Source of the DNA: Halobacterium sp. CBA1132
GTDB lineage: Archaea > Halobacteriota > Halobacteria > Halobacteriales > Halobacteriaceae
Assembly (NCBI RefSeq): GCF_001485535.1
Contig: NZ_BCMZ01000001.1
Location: 62,001-126,000, forward strand
Direction: 5' to 3'
DNA: 64,000 nucleotides
A program made the translations under genes and the position numbers. The notes under the pieces were generated by a model. The model made no database searches, was not told where the DNA came from, and worked only from the letters and a program-made list of their open reading frames with translations. Shown here piece by piece: positions 58,012-64,000 of the stretch (position 1 is its first letter; each line of letters opens with the position of its first letter).

Positions 58012-58977
58012 TCAGGGGAGCAGCGAGGTGAGCACGCTCAGGTCGATGAGCGGGCCGTTGCCGTTCCCGGGGTCGTCCGGCGGCCCGGGTTCGTCGCTCG
58101 TCTCGTTGGTCTCGTTCACGCCCGGTCCGTTACCGGACGCGCCAGACGAGTTTCCCGGCGTGTCACCCTCGCCGGGGCTGGTGGCTGTCTCGTTTTCGTC
58201 GTCGCCGTCCTCGTTACCGGATGCGTCGGGACCGTTCCCGGGGTCGTCGGGCGCGCCCTCACCGGGATTCGTCTCGTTGTCGGCCGTTTCGTTCTCGTCG
58301 TCACCGGGGGTCGCTGGCGTGTCGACCGGTGGGCCGGCCATGCCGTTCCCGAACGGCGGTCCCGTGCTGTTGTTCCCCGGCGCACCGGCGATGCTCCGGG
58401 CGATAGCCGCGACTTCGGGGCCCGAAAGGTTGCTCGCGGACGTCCGGAGGCGTTCGAGCGCGGAGACGTTCACACCACGTTCGGCGAGCGCCTCCTCGGG
58501 CAGGCTACGCGCGGTCTCGGCGGTCTCGTTGGTCATCGACTGGAGCGTCGAAATCCGGGCGACGAGTCCCGCCATCTCGGCGCGGTAGCGCCCCGTGGAG
58601 ATGTTCCCGTTCTCGCGGGCGGCCTCTAGCTCCTGCTTGCGTTCCCGGAGGTCCTCGAGGCGCTGGTCGAGGTTCTGCGTCTGGTTGGCGACGACTGACG
58701 CCTTCGAGGCGTTCGACTTCGCCGCCGCGACCTGCAGGCCGAACGACCGCCGCTCGACCTCGCCCTCGACTTCGGCGGCCTGTACGTCGACGACGCCGGC
58801 GAGCTGGGCACCGGGCGCTGTCTCGGTTTCGTTGTCGGTCTCGTTCGCTGCGTCCCCGTCCTGCACCGCCACGGACTCGGTCGCTGCCGGTCCGTCGGCC
58901 GTCGACGCGGCGACCGCCATCGGCGCAGCGGCGCCGACGACGAGGAGTGCAGTCACGAGCAGTACGGTCGCTTTCAT
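58012..58977 (-). CDS. Secreted haloarchaeal protein with coiled coil and Gly/Asn/Glu-rich tail
   Basis: 321 residues from ATG 58977. A Sec-type signal (KATVLLVTALLVVGAAAPMA) is followed by a conserved helical domain (LAGVVDVQAAEVEGEVERRS; NQTQNLDQRLEDLRERKQEL; GRYRAEMAGLVARISTLQSM). The second half is low-complexity acidic (GDDENETADNETNPGEGAPD), a surface linker. It resembles a haloarchaeal conserved family (DUF7096-like, from memory). No C-terminal anchor is clear; the end is PLIDLSVLTSLLP. Role unknown, extracytoplasmic. Confidence 0.75.
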   Translation of the reverse strand: MKATVLLVTALLVVGAAAPMAVAASTADGPAATESVAVQDGDAANETDNETETAPGAQLAGVVDVQAAEVEGEVERRSFGLQVAAAKSNASKASVVANQTQNLDQRLEDLRERKQELEAARENGNISTGRYRAEMAGLVARISTLQSMTNETAETARSLPEEALAERGVNVSALERLRTSASNLSGPEVAAIARSIAGAPGNNSTGPPFGNGMAGPPVDTPATPGDDENETADNETNPGEGAPDDPGNGPDASGNEDGDDENETATSPGEGDTPGNSSGASGNGPGVNETNETSDEPGPPDDPGNGNGPLIDLSVLTSLLP

Positions 58978-59142
58978 CTCGGTCGGTCGTTGGGCGTCCC
59001 GTGGCTTATACCCGCGGGACCGTGGCCGCGACTTCCGTACAATCAACGCCGATTAACCCGGATTAAGCGGGTCTCCCGGGGAGAACAGGCGGTCGGCGCG
59101 CCACGTCGGTACCGTGGGCGTAGCGAGCGCGGCGTCGGCGCG

Positions 59143-60978
59143 CTACTCGGTGGTGTAGTAGTATTCGCCGTCGCGCTTCTGTTGTTTGTCCAGTTGGCTG
59201 CCGGGCTTGTTGATGCGCGGGCGGCCGAGGTTCTCGTCGCGGCGGAACGTCACGTCGAGGTTCGCGAGGAACTCGTTCATGCCCGAGCGCATCTGCTGCG
59301 GGGTGGAGGCGCGGCCGCGCTCGCCGGGTTCGCCGTCGAACACCATCAGCCGGTCGCTCATCAGGTCTATCGTGTAGATGTCGTGGTCGATGACCATCAC
59401 GGTGGTCTCGCGATTCTCCGCGAACCGCCGGATGGCGCGGGTCGCGAGCACGCGCTGCTCGACGTCGAGGTGCGCGCTCGGCTCGTCGAGGAGGTAGAGG
59501 TCGGCGTCCTTCGAGAGCGTCGCGGCGATGGCGACGCGCTGGCGCTCCCCGCCCGAGAGGTCCGTGAGGTTCTGCTCGAGAATCGAGTCGAGCTGGAGCG
59601 GGTCGCCGATTTCGGTGTTCCAGTAGCTCGTCCCGAAGTCGTCCGTGATCGAGGACAGGAACGCGTCCACGCGGATGTGCTGGTCGGCCTCGACGTACTG
59701 GGGTTTGTACGCGATGTCCAGCCCCACGTCGAGGTCCGCGCCTTCCTCGCCGTCGACGCTCGTCGGGTCGAGGTCGCCGGCCAGCATCTGGGCGAGCGTC
59801 GACTTCCCGATGCCGTTCGGGCCGACCACGCCCAGCACTTCGTTGCGGTTGATGTCGCCGCCGTCGACGCTGAGCGTGAACTCGCCGTCGCCGTAGGACT
59901 TCGTCATGTCCGGGTACGAGACCAGCGTCTCCGCTTTCGAGGTCTCTCGGGGGGCGTGCTCCTCGAACGTGATTGCCTCCGGCCGGATGCGCATGTTCTC
60001 GTTGTCGAGGTAGCCGCGCAGATACTCGTTGATGCCGTTGCGCACCGACTTGGGCGGCGTGACGACACCGTACACCGAGGGCTCACCGTACGCGACGTGG
60101 ATGGAGTCCGCGAGCAAGTCCAGTACCGCGAGGTCGTGTTCGACGACGAGGACCGCCTTGTCCTCCTCCTCGGCGAGTTCGCGGACGATGCGCGCCGCGG
60201 TGACGCGCTGGCCGATGTCGAGATACGGCGTGAGTTCGTCCACGAAGTAGAAGTCCGCGTCGCGGGCGAGCGTCGCCGCGAGCGCGACGCGCTGGAGTTC
60301 GCCGCCGGACAGCGAGTCGATGGACTGGTCGATGACGGGGCGAATCGAGAGCCGGTCGACGAGTTCGTCGAGGACGTCCCGTTCGTCCGTGCGTTCCAGC
60401 AGTTCCCGCGTGGTGCCGTCGAACTGGTCGGGAATCTGGTCGACGTACTGGGGCTTGCGGGCGACGTCGACGTCGCCGGCGCGGACGCCTTCGAGGTAGT
60501 CCTGGAGTTCCGTGCCGCGGTACTCGTCGACGACCTCGTCCCACGTCGGCTCCTCGTCGTGGCGACCGAGGTTGGGCGTGATTTCGCCGGCGAGAATCTT
60601 CACCGCCGTCGACTTCCCGATGCCGTTCGGGCCGAGCAGGCCCGTGACCTTCCCCGACTCGGGGACCGGGAGGCCGTACAGCGAGAACGCGTTCTCGCCG
60701 TAGCGGTGGGTTGGCTCGTCGTCGAGCTCCTGCGGGAGATTGATGATTTCGATGGCGTCGAAGGGACACTTCTCGACGCAGATGCCGCAGGTCTCCCCGA
60801 GACAGATTTCCTCGGAGATGCGGACTTGGTCGGGGTCGCCGTCGTCGGCGTCCTCCCCGCGGAGCGTGATGCACTCCTTGCCCGTCCGGTTGGGCGGGCA
60901 GTAGTTCGAACACTCGTAGTTACAACGGTCGGGCTGGCACCTGTCCAGGTCTACGACCGCGATGCTGTCGTCGGCCAT
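59143..60978 (-). CDS. ABCE1/Rli1 ribosome-recycling ATPase
   Basis: 611 residues. N-terminal 2x[4Fe-4S] domain (CQPDRCNYECSNYC and CLGETCGICVEKCPF), then two ABC domains with Walker A GPNGIGKST in each, signatures LSGGELQRVA and LSGGERQRVA, and a conserved hinge. With aPelota and aRF1 it splits the 70S ribosome after termination. All motifs are intact. Its start lies 2 bp after the stop of the EMC6-like gene, so the two are co-transcribed. Confidence 0.96.
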   Translation of the reverse strand: MADDSIAVVDLDRCQPDRCNYECSNYCPPNRTGKECITLRGEDADDGDPDQVRISEEICLGETCGICVEKCPFDAIEIINLPQELDDEPTHRYGENAFSLYGLPVPESGKVTGLLGPNGIGKSTAVKILAGEITPNLGRHDEEPTWDEVVDEYRGTELQDYLEGVRAGDVDVARKPQYVDQIPDQFDGTTRELLERTDERDVLDELVDRLSIRPVIDQSIDSLSGGELQRVALAATLARDADFYFVDELTPYLDIGQRVTAARIVRELAEEEDKAVLVVEHDLAVLDLLADSIHVAYGEPSVYGVVTPPKSVRNGINEYLRGYLDNENMRIRPEAITFEEHAPRETSKAETLVSYPDMTKSYGDGEFTLSVDGGDINRNEVLGVVGPNGIGKSTLAQMLAGDLDPTSVDGEEGADLDVGLDIAYKPQYVEADQHIRVDAFLSSITDDFGTSYWNTEIGDPLQLDSILEQNLTDLSGGERQRVAIAATLSKDADLYLLDEPSAHLDVEQRVLATRAIRRFAENRETTVMVIDHDIYTIDLMSDRLMVFDGEPGERGRASTPQQMRSGMNEFLANLDVTFRRDENLGRPRINKPGSQLDKQQKRDGEYYYTTE

Positions 60979-60980
60979 CG

Positions 60981-61280
60981 TTAGAACGTGATGCCTTCAG
61001 AGAGCAGTACGCCCCACGTGACGAACCAGAGGGCGAACGACATGAAGCCGACGTAGAGGTGGTCTTTCGCCGAGAACTCAGTGATGTCGACGCCGGTCGC
61101 GCGCATCAACCCGAGTTCCACGGCGACCACGCCGAGCAACACCAACAGCCCGGTGCGGCTGGCCGGGTTGGCGACGACCGCCTCCGAGGCGAACGCCGCG
61201 ACGACGCCGCCGAGGGTGGCGATTGTGGTCACCTTCAGGCTGCGCCGGTGGGCAGCCGTCGGGTCCACTGTTTCTGTCAT
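60981..61280 (-). CDS. EMC6-like membrane protein
   Basis: 99 residues from ATG 61280 (MTETVDPTAAHRRSLKVTTI). Three transmembrane helices: TTIATLGGVVAAFASEAV, TGLLVLLGVVAVELGLM and LYVGFMSFALWFVTWGVLLS. Size and topology match the archaeal EMC6-like family, relatives of the eukaryotic membrane-protein insertase subunit. It is the first gene of an operon with ABCE1, a link between membrane insertion and ribosome recycling. The name is by family resemblance. Confidence 0.75.
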   Translation of the reverse strand: MTETVDPTAAHRRSLKVTTIATLGGVVAAFASEAVVANPASRTGLLVLLGVVAVELGLMRATGVDITEFSAKDHLYVGFMSFALWFVTWGVLLSEGITF

Positions 61281-61400
61281 ACCCACACGTCCGTGAGCCG
61301 CGCTCAAAAGGTGTTCGCTTGCCGAACGGCTCCTCGTGACGACGACGGTCCGTGGGAGACACTCCCGCAGTTTTAAGCGCGTGGAGTGTTTCGAAACGTA

Positions 61401-61673
61401 ATGATGGCTGAAGACGACAGTGTGCTGGAGGACCTCCCGCCGAGCGCCAAGCTCGTCTACAAGGTGCTCGAGTACGACGGCCCCCTCACGCAGAAGCGAA
61501 TCGTCGAGGAAACCATGCTCTCCGCGCGAACCGTCCGGTACGCGCTCGAACGGCTCGAAGACCGCGGGGTCGTCGACGAGGACATCTACTTCGCCGACGC
61601 CCGGCAGAGCCTCTACCAGTTGACCCGCGAGAAGGAAAGCGAGGACGCGTCCGCCGACGCCGAAGCCGCCTGA
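61401..61673 (+). CDS. Winged-helix transcriptional regulator
   Basis: 90 residues from ATG 61401 (a second ATG follows at 61404). A single winged helix: KLVYKVLEYDGPLTQKRIVE, ETMLSARTVRYALERLEDRG, DARQSLYQL, then a short acidic tail. TTTTAA at 61371-61376 places the TATA box about 27 nt before the ATG, so the mRNA is leaderless. MarR/TrmB-like in size; the target is unknown. Convergent with the PIN-ATPase-KH gene, stop to stop without a gap. Confidence 0.88.
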   Translation: MMAEDDSVLEDLPPSAKLVYKVLEYDGPLTQKRIVEETMLSARTVRYALERLEDRGVVDEDIYFADARQSLYQLTREKESEDASADAEAA

Positions 61674-63566
61674 TTACTCGTTCGGCACGACCGTAATCGT
61701 CCGCTCGCGGTCGATGGCGCGCTCTAACTCCTCCGCGATGGCCGACCCTCGCGAGACCTGGATGTCGCCGCCGCGGCCGACTGTCGCCGTGAACAGGTAC
61801 TCGCCGTCGGCCTGCACTTCCACGGTCTCGCCCGCGCGGTCGCCGGACAGCGGCAGGATGATGTGGCGGGAGGTGACCTCCGGCGTCACGACTTTCCCGC
61901 CCGCCTGCTCGTCGTCACCGCGGCCCGCGGTCTCCGTGGTGCGCTCGTCGAGCGTGCGCACGTCGATGTTGATGCCGAGGCGCTCCTCGATGTCCGAGAT
62001 GCGGCCGCCGCCCTTCCCGATGACGTGGCTGATCTCGTCGTCGGAGACGTACACCACGGCCTCGTTCGGGCCGCGGATGTCCACCTCCACGGGGCCACGG
62101 GTCGCGGCCTGAATCTCGCGTTCGACCTCCTGTTTCGCGAGTTTGTCGACGCCGGACTCGGGGGCCTCCTCGGTCTCCTCGAGTGGGACCGTGACGACCT
62201 GCCGGTTGAACGTGTAAATCTCGTAGGCGGGCGTCCCGGTCGCGAAGTCACGCACTTGGATGACCGGGCGCGCGAGGTCCTCCTCCATGAGACCCTCGGG
62301 TACCTTCACCTCCGTCGTCACGTCGTAGACGGTCTCCACGTCGCCCTCCTCGATGTAGACGACGGTGTCCACGATTTGCGGAATCATCCCCAACTCGACG
62401 CGGCCGACGAGCCGCTGGAGCGCGTCGATGGGGCGCGTGGCGTGGACGACGCCGACCATCCCGACGCCCGCCAGCCGCATGTCCGCGAACACCTCGAAGT
62501 CGTCGGTCTTCCGCACCTCGTCGTAGATGGTGTAGTCGGGCCGCACCATCAGCAGCGAGTCGGCGGTCTTGGACATCTCGCCGCCCAGCTCCGTGTACTG
62601 GGTGACCTCCTCGCCGACCTGCAGGTCGCGGGGCTTCTCCATTGTCTTCACGACGTTGTCGTGGTCGGAGAGGAACTCCGCGACCGCTTGCGCGAACGTC
62701 GACTTCCCGGCGCCCGGCGCGCCCGCGATGAGCACACCGCGGTCCCGCTCGAGCAGCCGCTCGCGGAGTTCGTCGGCGTGCTCGTAGTCCTCCATCGTCG
62801 TCTTCACGATGGGGCGCACGGCCGTGATTTCGACGGCCTCCGAGAACGGCGGTCGCGAGATGGCGATGCGCATGTCCCGCACCTGCGCGATGGTCATCCC
62901 CTCCTCGGAGAGCTCGACGAACGCGTCGTCGTCCCGTTTCGCGGTCGTGACGACTTCGTTGGCGTACTCCTCGATGGTGTCGATGTCCAGTTCCTCGTCG
63001 CCCGCCGGCTGGTACTCGATTTCGCCGACCTCGCCGCGCTTGACCATCGGCACCACGCCCTCCTTGAGGTGGACGCTCATCGTCTGCTCGTCGAAGTACC
63101 GTTCGAGGCCGAGTTCGCCGAGTTCGCGTTCGAGCGGTTCGAGGTACTCCACGTCGATGCCCTTCCCCTTCGCGACTTCCGCCTGCACGATGTCGCTGGT
63201 GAGCAGGCGCGCGTCGTACTCCATCGCCACGTCCCGGATGATGGCGTCGATGGCGCCCGCCGCCGCGCGCTGAATGTCCTCCTCGCCGGCGCGCTCGCCG
63301 ACGTACTTCACTTCTATCGTCCCGTCGTCGGCGAGTTCGACGAGCCGCTGCAGTTCCTCCAAGGCGTCCCAGCCGGTCTGTCGACCGCTGTTCGCCTGCG
63401 CTTCGACCTCACCGACGACCGCCTCCGGAACGTAGACGGTGTCGCCCTCGTACTCGCCGTCGCCGGACGACGTCCGGCTGCTCGAGGAGCTCCGCTCCTC
63501 GCTGTCTTCGACCCGCTGAGAGATGCGGCCGTCGACGACGACGCTCGTGTCGGGCACGATGTTCAT
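61674..63566 (-). CDS. PIN-ATPase-KH domain protein (PINc/VapC-type ATPase)
   Basis: 630 residues. The N-terminal PIN nuclease (MNIVPDTSVVVDGRIS with its metal Asp residues, through about residue 140) is followed by a VirB11/PilT-like secretion ATPase (AGAPGAGKSTFAQAVAEFLS, RPDYTIYDEVRKTDDFEVFA) and a C-terminal KH RNA-binding domain (VSDDEISHVIGKGGGRISDI, EERLGINIDVR). The architecture is widespread and conserved in Euryarchaeota. RNA cleavage coupled to ATP is likely but poorly characterised. Ends directly at the convergent wHTH gene. Confidence 0.92.
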   Translation of the reverse strand: MNIVPDTSVVVDGRISQRVEDSEERSSSSSRTSSGDGEYEGDTVYVPEAVVGEVEAQANSGRQTGWDALEELQRLVELADDGTIEVKYVGERAGEEDIQRAAAGAIDAIIRDVAMEYDARLLTSDIVQAEVAKGKGIDVEYLEPLERELGELGLERYFDEQTMSVHLKEGVVPMVKRGEVGEIEYQPAGDEELDIDTIEEYANEVVTTAKRDDDAFVELSEEGMTIAQVRDMRIAISRPPFSEAVEITAVRPIVKTTMEDYEHADELRERLLERDRGVLIAGAPGAGKSTFAQAVAEFLSDHDNVVKTMEKPRDLQVGEEVTQYTELGGEMSKTADSLLMVRPDYTIYDEVRKTDDFEVFADMRLAGVGMVGVVHATRPIDALQRLVGRVELGMIPQIVDTVVYIEEGDVETVYDVTTEVKVPEGLMEEDLARPVIQVRDFATGTPAYEIYTFNRQVVTVPLEETEEAPESGVDKLAKQEVEREIQAATRGPVEVDIRGPNEAVVYVSDDEISHVIGKGGGRISDIEERLGINIDVRTLDERTTETAGRGDDEQAGGKVVTPEVTSRHIILPLSGDRAGETVEVQADGEYLFTATVGRGGDIQVSRGSAIAEELERAIDRERTITVVPNE

Positions 63567-63748
63567 GTTACCTCGGCGTAGTCGCGGCGCACGGATAAGG
63601 GTATTTGCCTGGCATCGCTGCCGTCTCCGTACTGGATTCCGTTACACGAGTCTCGCTGGGAGCGGGCATCCGACATCTTCGTCTCGTCCCGTTCATGGCC
63701 CCGTTTCCACCAATAACTATTTCAGCAGACACGCTCGTACAGTCTGCC

Positions 63749-63847
63749 ATGGGAATGGACTGGGAGGCTGAACGGGATATGGCCCGTGACGTCGAAGAGA
63801 ACGAGGAACTCTACGAAGCACTCGCTGACGACTCTACTGGCGAGTAA
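63749..63847 (+). CDS. Small acidic protein
   Basis: 32 residues from ATG 63749 (MGMDWEAERDMARDVEENEE). Purely helical and acidic. AT-rich ACCAATAACTATTT (63707-63720) about 30-40 nt upstream could be its promoter. The frame extends upstream but loses protein character. It ends 4 bp before the convergent truncated gene. Plausible but weakly supported; may be a small haloarchaeal protein or an antitoxin-like tail. Confidence 0.4.
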   Translation: MGMDWEAERDMARDVEENEELYEALADDSTGE

Positions 63848-63851
63848 CAGT

Positions 63852-64000
63852 TCACTCCGGTACGACTTCCAGTTCGTCTTCGAAGAACTCGAACCAAACA
63901 GCGTGCAGCTCGTCCTCACGGTATAGGTCGGACATCGTTACGACATCTATCTCCTGTCGAATTTGGTGGGACGTCTTTCGCGCTTCCTGTAGCCGTTGGA
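63852..64000 (-). CDS. Unidentified protein, C-terminal end (cut by right edge)
   Basis: Minus strand; the stop TGA is at 63852-63854 and the frame remains open to base 64000. The visible 48 residues read QRLQEARKTSHQIRQEIDVV, then MSDLYREDELHAVWFEFFED and an acidic VVPE end. No family can be recognised from this piece. The start lies outside the window. Confidence 0.5.
   Translation of the reverse strand, partial: QRLQEARKTSHQIRQEIDVVTMSDLYREDELHAVWFEFFEDELEVVPE

Overview
The window is haloarchaeal chromosome (class Halobacteria). The evidence is a strongly acidic, high-GC proteome, near-leaderless genes with TATA boxes about 25-30 nt upstream of the start, and archaeal information-processing genes (ABCE1/Rli1, SUI1/eIF1, Sec61-beta, an EMC6-like protein, a PIN-ATPase-KH protein). 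F420 enzymes (CofE, a Mer-like reductase, NpdG) and many haloarchaea-only families support the same placement. I cannot name the genus.

Layout. (1) Positions 1 to about 17 kb form a lower-GC accessory island. It starts after the 3' end of a histidine kinase gene and a decayed FAD-oxidase gene. It carries two tyrosine recombinases that share an identical four-cysteine insert, a decayed third recombinase, and a 3' remnant of a paralogue of a gene still intact in the island. Its cargo is nuclease- and nucleotide-related: an unknown two-gene operon, an endonuclease/exonuclease/phosphatase protein, an orphan BglII-like restriction endonuclease, a winged-helix/coiled-coil pair beside a perfect 20-bp palindrome, a PD-(D/E)XK-like protein, an HNH/zinc-ribbon/two-TM protein, and a winged-helix plus dGTPase operon. 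The palindromic octamer AGCTAGCT occurs 11 times between 1615 and 16174, and I saw none in the other roughly 48 kb. (2) 17-20 kb is a hairpin-rich boundary zone with an AbrB-like gene and an intact IS6-family insertion that has a 9-bp target duplication and cuts a small ORF near its 3' end. (3) 20-64 kb is dense, syntenic core chromosome, interrupted by one IS200/IS605-type element (tnpA-tnpB, 26.6-28.3 kb).

Core functions. These include Mg transport (CorA), dUTP hydrolysis, aconitase, a RimI-type acetyltransferase, a DtxR regulator, a NUDIX enzyme, a rhodanese and eIF1. A MoxR-DUF58-transglutaminase operon is followed by the F420 pair CofE/Mer and the GTPases EngB and NOG1. Then come HisE, a DUF151 nuclease, PdxT, Sec61-beta, thioredoxin, an SLC13-type transporter, and a PiT phosphate transporter in an operon with a long ETVE-repeat membrane protein. 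The last part has thiamin synthesis (thi4-thiD/thiN), NpdG, a Tat-exported GH15 glucoamylase, archaemetzincin, ABCE1 with an EMC6-like partner, and the PIN-ATPase-KH protein. Both window edges cut genes.

The best candidates for something undescribed are in the island: the AGCTAGCT array, the unknown two-gene operon at 1684-4463, the membrane-anchored HNH protein, the orphan BglII-like enzyme and the winged-helix/dGTPase pair. All functional statements come from reading motifs; no database search was run.
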